DNA of 64,000 nucleotides from Desulfofustis sp. PB-SRB1 (GTDB taxonomy: Bacteria; Desulfobacterota; Desulfobulbia; Desulfobulbales; Desulfocapsaceae), in assembly GCA_016722945.1 (NCBI GenBank), contig JAEQMT010000038.1, positions 434,001 through 498,000 on the forward strand. Reading direction: 5' to 3'. The position numbers and the translations under genes were made by a program. Of this stretch, positions 10,171 through 21,396 are shown in pieces. The stretch's first letter is position 1. Each line of letters opens with the position of its first letter. The notes under the pieces are model-generated. The model made no database searches and was not told the origin of the DNA. It saw nothing but the letters and a program-made list of their open reading frames with translations.

Positions 10171-11649
10171 TTATTTTCGAATATTGAGTTTGCGCATACG
10201 GGCACGCAAAGTGCTGCGGTTAAGCCCTAGAATTTCAGCTGCGCTGTCTTTCCCGCTTACCTTCCATTGGGTCTGTTCAAGCACCCTGAGAATGTGCTCC
10301 CGTTCCACCGTTTCCAGGGTTTTGGGGGGAGCCGCTGAATCCTTGAACGGTTTTCTGAGTTCATCAACCAGGTGAAGCTTTGGGCCGGACGAATTGATCA
10401 CCGCCCGTTCGAGGACATTTTTAAGCTCTCGAACATTGCCTGGCCAATGATATCTCTGCAGCGCTTCCATGACTCCAGTGGGTATGACTTCAATTGTCTT
10501 GCCCAGCCGCTTGGTTATCTTCTCGACAAAAAATGTGAGAAGAAGCGCTATGTCTTCCGGTCGAGCCCTCAGCGGCGGCATGGTAATTGGAAAAATGTTC
10601 AGTCGATACCAGAGATCCTCCCGGAACCGCCCCTGGCGCACCTCCTCTTCGAGGTTACGATTGGTCGCGGCAATGATACGTGCATCGCTGTTCATCGTCA
10701 TGGAGCTGCCCAACCGTTCAAACCTGCCGCTCTCGATAACTTGCAGCAATTTCGGTTGCAGTTCCAGCGGCAGCTCGCCAATTTCATCGAGAAACAGCGT
10801 GGTGCCGTTGGCAACCTCAAACCGCCCGATTCTTTTGGCCTGAGCTCCACTAAAAGCACCTCTCTCATGGCCGAACAGCTCACTTTCAATCAGCGTGGCG
10901 GGCAACGCCGCACAGTTCATTTTAACCAGGGCCCGATCTTTTCTCCCGCTCATGCCATGAATAGCCCTGGCAACCAGCTCCTTGCCAGTGCCAGTCTCAC
11001 CGAGCACCAGGACGGTGGTGTTTGTTTCCGCAATCTGCTCCATCTTATAAAAAACGTATTTAATCGCATCACTTCTGCCAACAATGTTGTCATGGCTGAA
11101 CTCCAGTTTTATCTCTTCCTGGAGGTAGGCTCTCTCGGCCTCAAGCTGGTCCTTGAGTTGTTTGATTTCCATCAGAGCGTTTTCCGCCACCTTTCTATTC
11201 GCTTCTGCCATCTCACGTGCCGTGCTGAGCTCGGCCGTTCGTTCGGCGACAAGTTCCTCAAGATGTCGTTTGTAATATTCGCGTTCGGTCACATCTTCAA
11301 TGGCCAGGAGAACAAATCTGGTCTGGTCTTTTTGCCGATAGATGCGTCTGGCGTTCAAATGCATAATTTTTAGGCCGATATTCTCGAATGTATGTTCCAC
11401 CTCAAAATCGTTGAGCACCGTATTCTGTGGCAGGATTGTCTCGAGCAATTCCCTGAGTCTGGGAATGTCCCACTGCCGATTACCGAGATCGTAAATCACC
11501 TTGCCTTCAGTATCCCCAGGCTTGACCCCAAAGGTCCGGTAAAAAGCCCCGTTGGCCTTCACCACTTTGAAGTCGTTATCGAGCAGCACCAGCGGCTCAC
11601 GAAGCGAACCAAAAACATCATCAAAATATTTCAAAAAGACTTTTTCCAT
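10171..11649 (-). CDS. PAS-domain sigma-54-dependent transcriptional activator
   Basis: 492 residues. The N-terminal PAS domain (residues 15-125; [40 protein letters not shown]) is a cytoplasmic sensor. A coiled coil (130-190) links it to the AAA+ domain with Walker A GETGTGKE (about 215), sigma-54 contact loop GAFSGA and Walker [13 protein letters not shown]-terminal Fis-type helix-turn-helix ends [20 protein letters not shown]. It drives open-complex formation by sigma-54 polymerase. The canonical loop is GAFTGA; Ser for Thr is a rare variant that may change activity. There is no receiver domain, so the signal is probably a ligand or redox state felt by the PAS domain. It lies upstream of the groESL boxes on the same strand and is the obvious candidate to bind them. 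Confidence 0.88.
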   Translation of the reverse strand: MEKVFLKYFDDVFGSLREPLVLLDNDFKVVKANGAFYRTFGVKPGDTEGKVIYDLGNRQWDIPRLRELLETILPQNTVLNDFEVEHTFENIGLKIMHLNARRIYRQKDQTRFVLLAIEDVTEREYYKRHLEELVAERTAELSTAREMAEANRKVAENALMEIKQLKDQLEAERAYLQEEIKLEFSHDNIVGRSDAIKYVFYKMEQIAETNTTVLVLGETGTGKELVARAIHGMSGRKDRALVKMNCAALPATLIESELFGHERGAFSGAQAKRIGRFEVANGTTLFLDEIGELPLELQPKLLQVIESGRFERLGSSMTMNSDARIIAATNRNLEEEVRQGRFREDLWYRLNIFPITMPPLRARPEDIALLLTFFVEKITKRLGKTIEVIPTGVMEALQRYHWPGNVRELKNVLERAVINSSGPKLHLVDELRKPFKDSAAPPKTLETVEREHILRVLEQTQWKVSGKDSAAEILGLNRSTLRARMRKLNIRK

Positions 11650-12210
11650 CCACCCACCTCAGCAGGTTATGAGCCTGCGTAAAATTGGCAATCGCTCTGG
11701 CGTCGGGGCTATCCCCAAATTGCGAGCTATCAACAATTCAATCAAGAAAGGTACAAGACTCCACCAGATCATTGATTTACCGATGAACGTTTGTCAACGT
11801 CTCCGGAATCGGCCCCGGCGTGGGCGAACTTCTGGTATCTTGTTGATATTCAGCGAGCTTTACCCAGAGCTTCGCCTCCGACTACCAGGCCTCAATGTCT
11901 TCTTAATCTAGGTTTTGTCAAAAAATACTAGAGCTCCAAGGGCACATCAAGACGTAAATTCCATAAACCGGTGAATTTCGCATCGGACTGATAGATGGGC
12001 ACATCGGCCAATTCTCTGACTGCGAGATAAAATCAACCAGAGCGATGCGTCAAGAAGGTTCGCAGCTGGCTGAGGCTGAAACTCGATGTGCATGGTGCAG
12101 AATGCTACGCAATATATGAGTCAGGAACCGTTTTTACCTGCGGGCCATGAGCTCGAAGCAAGGCTTGACATTGGAGATTCGGAAGCTGCTCCCCCTTCGG
12201 CATCTACTGG
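11650..12210. other. Intergenic region, nothing recognised
   Basis: About 560 bases between the activator start and the glucan synthase stop. No conserved reading frame on either strand, no RNA gene and no matching activator box was seen. The activator gene's own promoter and the glucan synthase terminator must be here but are not obvious. Confidence 0.4.
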
Positions 12211-15200
12211 CTACATTCCCATCCTGACGACAACCCGGTGTTTCACCAATTCCCGCTCAAGCTGTATCACCTTACCGCCCAGACGTCTGCCATCCATCTC
12301 CACCCAGTCAACCCCGCGCTCACAGTGGTGCGGATTTTCCACCTGAATCTCATAAATCGTCTGGCCATGCCGGTAGCGGAGGCTATAGCCCGGCCAGGCT
12401 GCGGGGATTACCGGATCAATCCAGAGCTGGTCACCTCTCACTTTGAGACCCAGGACCTCCTCGGTCCAGGCCCGGTACATCCAGGCCGCGGCCCCGGTAT
12501 ACCAGGACCAGCCCCCCTGGCCAATCCGGCCGGGCAGACGATAGACATCTCCGGCGACCACGTAGGGCTCAACCCCATAATGCCAGACCTCTGCCGCATC
12601 ACGAGCGTGCTCAATCGGGTTGAGCAGGCGGAGCAGTTTGACCGCCCGCTCCCCATCTCCCTTGCGGGCGAGGGCCATGGCCATCCACAGTGCGGCGTGG
12701 GTGTACTGGCCGCCGTTCTCTCGCACACCGGGGGGATATCCCTTGATATACCCAGGAGAAGGTTCGGACTTCTCAAAAGGGGGCGTAAAGAGCAGGGCCA
12801 GGCCCTCATCCTCGCGAACGAGATGGTGCCAGGCTGACTCGATGGCCTTTTCGGCCCGCACGGATTCAGCGGCACCCGAGAGCCAGGCCCACGATTGAGG
12901 CAGTGAGTCGATCCTTGCCTCAGTGCTTGTCGCCGATCCAAGCGGCGTGCCGTCATCGAATGTCCCGCGCAGATACCACTCACCGTCCCACCCGGCCCCT
13001 TCGATCCGCTCGATCAGGCCGATTTTTTCACTCAGATAGTGTTGGCTCAGTTCCGGCTCTCCCACAAGCGTCGCCATTTCGACCATTCCTTGCAAAACAT
13101 CACACAGGAACCAGCCGAGCCAGACACTCTCTCCCTTCCCTTTGGCACCTACGAGGTTCATGCCGTCGTTCCAGTCACCCGTGCCCATTAAAGGCAGGCC
13201 ATGGGGGCCAGCCGTCAAGCCGCAACTGACGGCCCGCCGGCAATGTTCGAAAAGGGTGGCCCGTTCAACAGTGATTTCAGGGATAAATAGCTGCTCATGC
13301 TGATCTTCTGCCAGAAGTGCGCCGCTGAGGAAGGGAATCTCCACCTTGAGAATGTTGGAATCACCGGTTGTACGGACGTATTGCGCTGCCACGTAAGGCA
13401 GCCAGAGCAGATCATCGGAGATGCGGGAGCGAATCCCGGCCCCGGCCGGTTCATGCCACCAGTGCTGGACATCCCCTTCCAGAAACTGCCGACTTGCTGC
13501 CCGCAGAATCTGGCCGTGGGCAATTTGGGGCCTGGTGTAAAGAAAGGCCATGACATCCTGCAGCTGGTCGCGAAAGCCGAAAGCGCCGCCAGACTGGTAG
13601 AAAGCGGAACGCCCCCATATCCGGCAGCTGAGCGACTGGTATTGGAGCCAGCGGTTGAGCAGCAGATCAACGGCCAGCTCAGGGGTATGAACCTCAACAG
13701 TACCGAGCAGTTCATCCCACCAGCCCCTGGTCTCGTCAAAAGCATCTTCAAATGCCCGTTTTTCTCGGTAGCGCTGCACCAGTGCACGGGCCTCATCCAC
13801 CGTCTCGGCCTGGCCGAGCATGCAGATTATATCCCGCCGTTCGCCAGGCGCCATATCGAAACTGACCCGGAGTGCCGCGCATGGGTCCAGTCCTGCCCCG
13901 GTGCGCTCTGACAGCTGGAGCAATTCCATCGCGGCGGGACTTGCCAGCGAACGGTTGCGGCCAATGAAGGCCGTACGGTCGCCGCTGTAGCTGTCAGCAT
14001 CCGGCGTAATGGCGGCAAAGGTGACTCGCCCGTTGTAGTCGGGGTGGTAATGGTTTTCTGCCAGTATGGCCTGGGTCTTTTCATCCCAGCGGGTTTTGAC
14101 ATGCATCTGGGATGTTTCCCGGTTCTCTCCGAGTGTGAGTTCACTATAATAGGTTATTGATAACCTGCGGTTTTTTGAGGATGCATTGGTGAGTTGCAGG
14201 CGCTGTAGTTTGATCGGTGCACCGCCATTCTCGTCAACCGGCACAAAGACGGTCAGCTCCTGCTCGATACCGCTGCTGTTATGCTCAAAGACCGTGTATC
14301 CAGCTCCATGTCGGGCCCGATAGGCGGTTTGCTCGCGGATTGGTGAGGCGGTCGGCGACCAGTAGACGCCGCTCTCTTCATCACGGATATAGATCGCCTC
14401 GGTTGCAGGATCAAGCACTGGATCGTTCGACCAGCCGGTCACGCGATTGCGCTGGCTGTTGCCGTACCAGGTGAAGCCGGACCCCGTTTCGCTGACCATG
14501 GTCCCAAAGGTAGGCCCGGCAATAACGTTGACCCAGGGTGCCGGCGTATTGATGCCTGGGCCGAGATAAATCACATATTCCCGACCATCCAGGGTAAAGC
14601 CGCCGAGGCTATTGAAATAATTCAACTCCATGAAAGGAAGCGGTGCTGAGGGTTCCGGGCGACTGTGTTTGGGGATAAGGCGTTCAAGCGGTTCGGACAC
14701 TTCCACCGGAACTCTCAATTGCTGGGGTAGGTTGCCGCGAGCCGCCACGAGAACGACAGCGGCTATTGCTTTGAGAAGTTTTTGATCCTCTTCCGGGACC
14801 TGGGCGATGTTTTTGAGAAAGATTGCCCCCTGTTTTTCAACAGTTGCCGAAATACTATGATGGTGAATCAGCTGTTCGAGCCTTTCCTGCAGGGGTCTTT
14901 CATAGCTCTCCGCCTCCTCGTTTAAAATCACCAGATCGATCGACAAACCATGCATCCGCAGATAGGTGTGGGCCTTAAGCATCTGCCGAACCAGGTTGAG
15001 ATCGCGTTCCTCAACGATACTAATGAGGATTATCGGCAAATCTCCCGAAATGCCGTACGGCCAAAGTCCGGATTGTCCCTTGCGGTTTTCCACGAGGTTC
15101 TTGGCAGAGGCACGCAGGAGCATGTTGGGAAACAGCAGATGACTTGCCAGTTGCTGAAAACGGCGGGCTTCGTCCGGCTGGATGCGCAACATCTGCAATT

Positions 15201-18200
15201 GTTGCTGGGCTGAGTGCCAGGTAAAATCCATGGCCCGCTTAGTGGCATGAGCATCACTGTACTTATCAAGCAGCAGCAGGACCTGTTCCCGGCTTGCTCC
15301 CGCAGCGAGTATCAGGCACACTTGGAGGCGCCCACCCGATTCAATGGTGATACTCTGACGCAGACTGAGAATCGGGTCAAGCACAAAGCCCTGACTGTTG
15401 CCAAGTGCTTGCATGGCTCCCATTGGCCGGTCAAGAGTTCGGCCGCGGCCGATGAAACGTCCCCTATCGGTTTCAAACTGCCAGCCTTTTACCTCGCGGG
15501 TTGCCGTTGCACTTTCTTGCAGCGTCAGGCAGTGGGCGACATAGAGGGGCTGATCATTTTCGCTTCTGGCGCGCCGATAAGCAAGCAATGCCTCCTGCTG
15601 CGGAAGTGCTTCGGTCTGGATGAAGAGTTTATTGAAGGCCGGGTGCTGGCGATCAGCGTTATGCGGGGTCAGCGACAGCTCGACATAGCTGGTAAGGTTA
15701 AGGCGACGTGCATGGGTGGAATGATTTACCAGGGTTATCCGCCGAAGTTCCACATCATCCTCCGGGGAAACGATGACCTCGGTTTCACAGGAAATGGAAT
15801 TATCCGTGCGCTTAAACAGAGCTCGATCGAGGTCAAACTCGACGGAATAGGCATCAGGATTCCCGCCGACCGGATGATAGGTGGTCGACCAGAGCCGGTC
15901 CGGTTCGACCTCATGGATATAGCAGAAGATGCCCTGCCTATCACAGGTTGGATCGGAACGCCAGCGGCTCAGTTCCCGGTCACCCCACTGACTGTAGCCG
16001 GCACCGCTGTTAGTGATCATCAGACCGTACCTGCCGTTGCTGAGTAACAGGCTCCTGGGCCTTCGCGTATGGGGTGTGGTGAAGACGCTGCCTGCTGGAG
16101 AGACAAGGTCGTGGTCAATGAGTTCAGCTTCTTTGGGCCGTGTCGAGATGAGATGCAGCGGCGGCAGGACCGGGATGCGCTCCTGCAGCAGAGCCTCAAA
16201 GGCCCGGACCCGCGAGTCACTATGAAAACGGCGCGGGAACGGATTGTCGTGGAGAAAATTGGTAAGAGCCAGGAAGGCCATGCCCTGGTGATGAGCCATG
16301 TAGGCTTCGATAACTACCCCGCGTTTGCGAGCTTTTCCAACAACATCACGCTGCGGTCGACGGCTGAAATCCAGCGCTTCGAAATAGCCGTAATCGCCAA
16401 GCAAATCAAAGTCGATCAGTCTTTTCAGATTTTGCAGTACCGCCTTGGGCGCCAGGTTGAGTGCCAGCAGCGTGGCATAGGGGGCAATGACCGGTTGTTC
16501 ATCCATCCCCCTTTTCAACCCCAGTGCCGGTACGCCAAAGGCCTTGTATTGATAAGTCTTGTCCTGGTCGAGATCGGCAAAGGCCGACTCGGAAATTCCC
16601 CACGGCACTTCATGGGTTTGGCCATAGTCAATCTGCACCGCCACCGCTTCTCTCGCCGCCTTGTCGAGAAGCGAATGGGGATAGGAGTGCTGGAACAGCA
16701 GAGGCATCAGATATTCGAACATGGTCCCGGTCCAACTGAGCAACACCCGCTTTCTGCCGATTGCCCCATATGGGCGGTTCAAGGAGAACCAATGCTCCAG
16801 CGGCACATCGTTTCTGGCAATAGCTATGAAACTTCCCAGACGCGATTCGCTGGCCAGCAGGTCGTAATTTGAATCATCCAGGCGGTTGGTCGAGACGTTA
16901 TAGCCGATGGCAAACAGTTTGCGTTTGTGGTTGTAAAGAAAACGCATATCCACCGCCGCGGCCAATCCATGGATATCAGCGATCAATCGCTCTGCAACCG
17001 CCAAGGTTTCTCCGGCAAACCATTGCGCCATGGCAAAGGCGGCAAGAAGACGGTCGAGCCAGGCGCTCAGTGTTGGGGAAGTAGCAGGAGACTTTTGCTG
17101 AATCACTTGGAGGCGCAGAATCGACTCAATTCTACCTTCGGCGAGTATGCTGAGTGATGGCACACGGGCCAGGTCTTTGCGAATGGCCCGCACCACAGGC
17201 TCACCAAATGGTGCAAGCTCTTCTTCAGATTTTTCAGCAAGGATTCGGGCCCAAGTGAGATAGCGCTCAGCCATCTCTGCCAAGGCTGCTGCCTGTTTGT
17301 TCAGTTCCTTTGCCCAGGTCGTGTTAGTTGCGTCAGCAACGACCGAGGTGAGGTCGATCATCGTCCGCTCCTGCAGATGAAGCATTTCGGTGACGGCGGA
17401 CGGAGCAGCAAGCCAGTCGGCCAGGAGGGCATCAAGGGTCTGATGGCAAAAGCTGGCTATATTTTTCTGGGTTGCAACCTGTTTTAGTATTTCTCCGGTA
17501 TCGGCAAGCCCGGCAAAAGTTTTTCCGTCAAGCAGAGGGGCCCGGACCAGCTCTTTAACCCCCTGTTCCAGGGTCCAGAGGGCACCAAGCAGATTGCCGC
17601 TGTCAACAGTGGACACGTAGCGAGGCTCTAGGGGGGCCAAGGTATGGATGTCGTACCAGTTATAAAGATGCCCTTGATAGCGATTAAGACGCCCCAGGGT
17701 TGTAATGGTTTTTGTCAATCGGTCAAAGACCTGGTCAGTCGTCAGGTAGCCTGCATCGTGGGCCCCCAGAGCGCTGGTCAACCAGAGACCAATATTGGTT
17801 GGGCTGGTTCGCATGGCCAGGCGGTCCTGATGGGCTACCTGGTAATTGTCAGGGGGGAGCCACGACGTATCTTCGTTAACGAATGTGGCAAAATAGTGCC
17901 ACGTCCTACGGGCAACTTGCCGGAGCAGGCGATAATCCGCTTCTGGAAGCGGGCTGCTGCTCTTTTGTGTGACAGGACGCAGGTTTAAAAGCCAGCCGAT
18001 CAGTGGAGAAAAGAGCCAGAGAGTAAGCCAGGGAATGGCCAGAAGAAGTATTTCTGGTTTAACGAAATAAAGTGTTACCCCAAGAGCAATACTCAAAAGA
18101 CTTACGGAAGTCAGGCCGGCGACAAAAAATGACTGGCGCCGGGAACTGCTCCAATGGGTCGCCTGCGCCGTCCACTCAAGCAATAGCCGTTTTGAAATCA

Positions 18201-21200
18201 TCCGCCGGTAACACACGCGGGCGATGGCATCGAGCGCTACGGCCGCCTGGTGCGGCAGCATGGCGGCATCAGCCAAGGCCCGGAGCACATCGTGGATTAT
18301 CTTTTTGAATTCGAAATGCTTCAGACCGTTATGGGTGGTGGCCATGGTGAAGGGTTGGGCAAGCGGATGAAAGATCAGCTGAATGCCGACCAGCACTAGT
18401 GCACAGGCGCCCATCCGCTCGGAAATAAACCATGAGGCTATCAGCAGTGCCACGCTGGCAGCCGGAAGCAGGCTGCGACGTAGATTATCGACAATTTTCC
18501 AGCGATTGAGCGGTGACAAAGGATTTGGCCCCCGACCACCATCCGCCAGAGGAACGCGAGAAAAAATCCAATCGGCAATCTGCCAGTCTCCGCGAATCCA
18601 GCGGTGGGCTCGATTGGTATAACTTTGGTAGCCGTGGGGAAAGTCGTCGAAAAGCTCGATATCGCTGGCCAGTCCTACGCCCGCATATGCACCTTCGATC
18701 AGATCATGGCTCAGCACCAATTCTTCAGGGAACCGCCCCGACAGGATGCGGCTGAAGGACTTTACATCATAAATGCCTTTTCCCTGATACGATCCCTCGC
18801 CACTGAGATCCTGATAGACATTGGAGATAGCTGCGGTGTAGGGATCGATTCCAATTGCATCGGCAAAAAGGCGGCTAAATACCGAGGAACTGGTGCTCGC
18901 CAGGGTCGGGCTTATACGCGGTTGGATAATGGTATATGAACCGGCAATAATTCGACCTGCCTCGTCGAAGCGCGGCTGATTGAGAGGGTGAGCCAGGGTT
19001 TCGACCATCCTTCGGGCCGTCGTGTGCGGCAATTGGGTGTCACTGTCGAGGGTGATGATGAAACGAACATTGGTCAGATGGTCCGGATTTCCAACATAAA
19101 CCAGGGGCGGTGCAGCCTCGACCCGGGTGCCGTCGATCAGGCGGTTCAGTTCCTCAAGTTTACCTCGTTTGCGCTCCCAGCCGATGAATTTTTGCTCGGA
19201 TTCGCTCCACATGCGCTCGCGATGAAGAAGAAAAAAGCGCTCACCGCCGTGACGCTGGTTGAGGGCGTCAAGACTATGCTGGGCTGTGTGTAGCAGAGAG
19301 CTGTCATCCTCAGAGGAAAGGGTAGTTGCATCGGTGTAGTCCGAAAACAAACTAAATAGCAAATTTGTTTCTTTGTTTGCTAAATATCGGATCTCTAATT
19401 TCTCAACCTCGTCAATTATCGTCTCCCTGTTGACCAGCATCATCGGGACGACCACCAGAGTGCGAAAATCGTCGGGGATTCCCGAAGCAGCGAAATCCAT
19501 TTTTGCCAAGGGCCTGGGTGGTAAAATGCGCATGATCAGATAATTGACTACTTCAATCGCCAGCTGACTGACTGGAATCAGCAGGAGCAACAGCAATCCA
19601 AGATATGTTGCTGAAGACCATCCGACCAAACCTATACTTGGGGGAGGAACGAAGAAAGTGAACAAAAGCATGAACGAAATGAAAAATAAACCAATCCCGA
19701 GAAAGTACGCACAAGTATGCCGGGCTGAAATCCATACCAGAATACGTTGACGGAATGCTTCGCGAAAGGTAAGCAATTGCGCCAGTTCCAACCGCCCCTC
19801 CCCGACAAGCCAGGTGCCGACATGGCGGCGGCGTTCATCTCTTCTATTTTCTCTTCCTGCCTGCTTCGCCAAATCAATGACCTGCTCAGCAATTTCATCC
19901 TCACTCTTGCCGGCCGCAAGAGCGATTTCTTCAATTGCCCCACGACAGGAATCCCGGGTCGCAAAATCCACGCCGGGATAAATACCAGACGGATCAAGAC
20001 GTAAAATCTGTTCCACCCGGCTGATTTGTTCGAAAATTTCACGCCAGTCAAACAAGGAAAGATTACGCAGGCTATTGAAAGCATTCCCGCAAGCCAGCTG
20101 TTCACTGGTTTGGCGATTGAGTTCGCGAAGATTGAGATCATGGTGAGGGGTGTTGAGGGAGCGTTCGAGCCAGTTCTGGACCGGCGACAAGACGGCGGCT
20201 TCATCATAAAGAAGGCCAAGCAACTGCACACCGAAATAAGGGCTTGGATTCGGTACCGATATGGAAAGGTCGGAGAGAAGGGCAAAAAGCTGGTTGGCAT
20301 CGCAGCGATTGGCAGCAATCAGCCGGTTCGCCCAGAAGTCAGCCAGCTGGCGATCGCAGAGATCGTCCAAGGCTGTAACAGCCAGACTTTGAATACTTTC
20401 AAGAAGAGCGATTCGTAACATCTGAGGTATTGCCCAGAGTTCACCGATGGTCAGATTCTGCTCCGATTGGTAGGCATCGAGATAGGCGATGATATTCTCC
20501 CGGTCCAGATGCAATTCCATATGGGCAACAAGATTTTTGGCAACAACGTAGACACGTGGCAGACCTTGATAAGGAGCAGAGGCCAGGCTCGGCAGTTGCT
20601 GATAAAATCGACGGGGTAGATTGAGCAGCACATCACGAGCATTTCCCTCCAGAATGTATTCGTTATCAATTATCCAGTCGGCGGCAGGGGTCGCTTTCTG
20701 TTCCAGGCGGCTTGCAGCAACGAGATCGGCGCAGACCAGGCGCAGCCTTTTGCGTGCCTGCTTGAGACGCTTTAGCAAATTAGTGGAAGAGGATGGTCGT
20801 TGCTCCACTTGCTGCTCGCTGGCCTGCTGCCTGGCGCGTTGGTGGACCTGGATGGGGGAAAGTTTTTCCTCTGTCCCTCGAGCTTCCAGGTGCTCCTCAC
20901 GATTTGTATGCAGGACAAAAAGCGCTGGAGGGGTATCGCAGTTTTCCCGCAAAATCTTCATCGGCAGGGGCAGCATGTCAAGCTGGGCGCCAAGGATCAG
21001 GACGGATTCTCCAGGTACAAGCCAGCGACTATGGTTATTTATTGCACTGAGCTTTACGCCATACCGTTCGCGTCGAAATATTGCGATAACGATGGCTACA
21101 CCGAGCGTCCCACAGGCCAATATAGCGGCTAGCGGATAGGCGATTGCCCCGCCAGGGAGCAACTGCAGCCAGAGCAGACAATGAGCTGTAATTCCCCCAA

Positions 21201-21396
21201 TTCCTCCAGCCAGAATGGCTGCAGTAATTGCCCAAAAAGAGCGACGCCAGGTAAACTGATCAACTGTCTGAGCAACTCCATCCGGGCCTTTCTGTATCAG
21301 AACCGCTGACCTGAGTCCTTGTCGTGCCAGATACTTCAGGGCTTTTCGTGCTTCATCCTTGCTGGAAAAATAACCGATAATAGTAGTTAGGCTCAA
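12211..21396 (-). CDS. ndvB: Cyclic beta-1,2-glucan synthase (NdvB/Cgs type)
   Basis: A 3061-residue inner-membrane enzyme that polymerises glucose from UDP-glucose into cyclic beta-1,2-glucans, periplasmic osmoprotectants. Visible in order: an N-terminal membrane region (residues 50-120); a GT84 glycosyltransferase with IITLDSDTQLP (about 785), LSHDLIEGAYAG and HRWIRGDWQ (about 935); further membrane helices (960-1140); a glycoamylase-like domain (about 1165-1700) with HEVPWGISESAFADL; and two GH94-phosphorylase-like halves, the last with GTGDWNDGMNLVG (about 2740). The length suits the family (about 2800-3000). The start at 21396 is TTG; only a weak GGACGGA precedes it, so the start is tentative. 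No break was found in 9.2 kb. Confidence 0.92.
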   Translation of the reverse strand: MSLTTIIGYFSSKDEARKALKYLARQGLRSAVLIQKGPDGVAQTVDQFTWRRSFWAITAAILAGGIGGITAHCLLWLQLLPGGAIAYPLAAILACGTLGVAIVIAIFRRERYGVKLSAINNHSRWLVPGESVLILGAQLDMLPLPMKILRENCDTPPALFVLHTNREEHLEARGTEEKLSPIQVHQRARQQASEQQVEQRPSSSTNLLKRLKQARKRLRLVCADLVAASRLEQKATPAADWIIDNEYILEGNARDVLLNLPRRFYQQLPSLASAPYQGLPRVYVVAKNLVAHMELHLDRENIIAYLDAYQSEQNLTIGELWAIPQMLRIALLESIQSLAVTALDDLCDRQLADFWANRLIAANRCDANQLFALLSDLSISVPNPSPYFGVQLLGLLYDEAAVLSPVQNWLERSLNTPHHDLNLRELNRQTSEQLACGNAFNSLRNLSLFDWREIFEQISRVEQILRLDPSGIYPGVDFATRDSCRGAIEEIALAAGKSEDEIAEQVIDLAKQAGRENRRDERRRHVGTWLVGEGRLELAQLLTFREAFRQRILVWISARHTCAYFLGIGLFFISFMLLFTFFVPPPSIGLVGWSSATYLGLLLLLLIPVSQLAIEVVNYLIMRILPPRPLAKMDFAASGIPDDFRTLVVVPMMLVNRETIIDEVEKLEIRYLANKETNLLFSLFSDYTDATTLSSEDDSSLLHTAQHSLDALNQRHGGERFFLLHRERMWSESEQKFIGWERKRGKLEELNRLIDGTRVEAAPPLVYVGNPDHLTNVRFIITLDSDTQLPHTTARRMVETLAHPLNQPRFDEAGRIIAGSYTIIQPRISPTLASTSSSVFSRLFADAIGIDPYTAAISNVYQDLSGEGSYQGKGIYDVKSFSRILSGRFPEELVLSHDLIEGAYAGVGLASDIELFDDFPHGYQSYTNRAHRWIRGDWQIADWIFSRVPLADGGRGPNPLSPLNRWKIVDNLRRSLLPAASVALLIASWFISERMGACALVLVGIQLIFHPLAQPFTMATTHNGLKHFEFKKIIHDVLRALADAAMLPHQAAVALDAIARVCYRRMISKRLLLEWTAQATHWSSSRRQSFFVAGLTSVSLLSIALGVTLYFVKPEILLLAIPWLTLWLFSPLIGWLLNLRPVTQKSSSPLPEADYRLLRQVARRTWHYFATFVNEDTSWLPPDNYQVAHQDRLAMRTSPTNIGLWLTSALGAHDAGYLTTDQVFDRLTKTITTLGRLNRYQGHLYNWYDIHTLAPLEPRYVSTVDSGNLLGALWTLEQGVKELVRAPLLDGKTFAGLADTGEILKQVATQKNIASFCHQTLDALLADWLAAPSAVTEMLHLQERTMIDLTSVVADATNTTWAKELNKQAAALAEMAERYLTWARILAEKSEEELAPFGEPVVRAIRKDLARVPSLSILAEGRIESILRLQVIQQKSPATSPTLSAWLDRLLAAFAMAQWFAGETLAVAERLIADIHGLAAAVDMRFLYNHKRKLFAIGYNVSTNRLDDSNYDLLASESRLGSFIAIARNDVPLEHWFSLNRPYGAIGRKRVLLSWTGTMFEYLMPLLFQHSYPHSLLDKAAREAVAVQIDYGQTHEVPWGISESAFADLDQDKTYQYKAFGVPALGLKRGMDEQPVIAPYATLLALNLAPKAVLQNLKRLIDFDLLGDYGYFEALDFSRRPQRDVVGKARKRGVVIEAYMAHHQGMAFLALTNFLHDNPFPRRFHSDSRVRAFEALLQERIPVLPPLHLISTRPKEAELIDHDLVSPAGSVFTTPHTRRPRSLLLSNGRYGLMITNSGAGYSQWGDRELSRWRSDPTCDRQGIFCYIHEVEPDRLWSTTYHPVGGNPDAYSVEFDLDRALFKRTDNSISCETEVIVSPEDDVELRRITLVNHSTHARRLNLTSYVELSLTPHNADRQHPAFNKLFIQTEALPQQEALLAYRRARSENDQPLYVAHCLTLQESATATREVKGWQFETDRGRFIGRGRTLDRPMGAMQALGNSQGFVLDPILSLRQSITIESGGRLQVCLILAAGASREQVLLLLDKYSDAHATKRAMDFTWHSAQQQLQMLRIQPDEARRFQQLASHLLFPNMLLRASAKNLVENRKGQSGLWPYGISGDLPIILISIVEERDLNLVRQMLKAHTYLRMHGLSIDLVILNEEAESYERPLQERLEQLIHHHSISATVEKQGAIFLKNIAQVPEEDQKLLKAIAAVVLVAARGNLPQQLRVPVEVSEPLERLIPKHSRPEPSAPLPFMELNYFNSLGGFTLDGREYVIYLGPGINTPAPWVNVIAGPTFGTMVSETGSGFTWYGNSQRNRVTGWSNDPVLDPATEAIYIRDEESGVYWSPTASPIREQTAYRARHGAGYTVFEHNSSGIEQELTVFVPVDENGGAPIKLQRLQLTNASSKNRRLSITYYSELTLGENRETSQMHVKTRWDEKTQAILAENHYHPDYNGRVTFAAITPDADSYSGDRTAFIGRNRSLASPAAMELLQLSERTGAGLDPCAALRVSFDMAPGERRDIICMLGQAETVDEARALVQRYREKRAFEDAFDETRGWWDELLGTVEVHTPELAVDLLLNRWLQYQSLSCRIWGRSAFYQSGGAFGFRDQLQDVMAFLYTRPQIAHGQILRAASRQFLEGDVQHWWHEPAGAGIRSRISDDLLWLPYVAAQYVRTTGDSNILKVEIPFLSGALLAEDQHEQLFIPEITVERATLFEHCRRAVSCGLTAGPHGLPLMGTGDWNDGMNLVGAKGKGESVWLGWFLCDVLQGMVEMATLVGEPELSQHYLSEKIGLIERIEGAGWDGEWYLRGTFDDGTPLGSATSTEARIDSLPQSWAWLSGAAESVRAEKAIESAWHHLVREDEGLALLFTPPFEKSEPSPGYIKGYPPGVRENGGQYTHAALWMAMALARKGDGERAVKLLRLLNPIEHARDAAEVWHYGVEPYVVAGDVYRLPGRIGQGGWSWYTGAAAWMYRAWTEEVLGLKVRGDQLWIDPVIPAAWPGYSLRYRHGQTIYEIQVENPHHCERGVDWVEMDGRRLGGKVIQLERELVKHRVVVRMGM

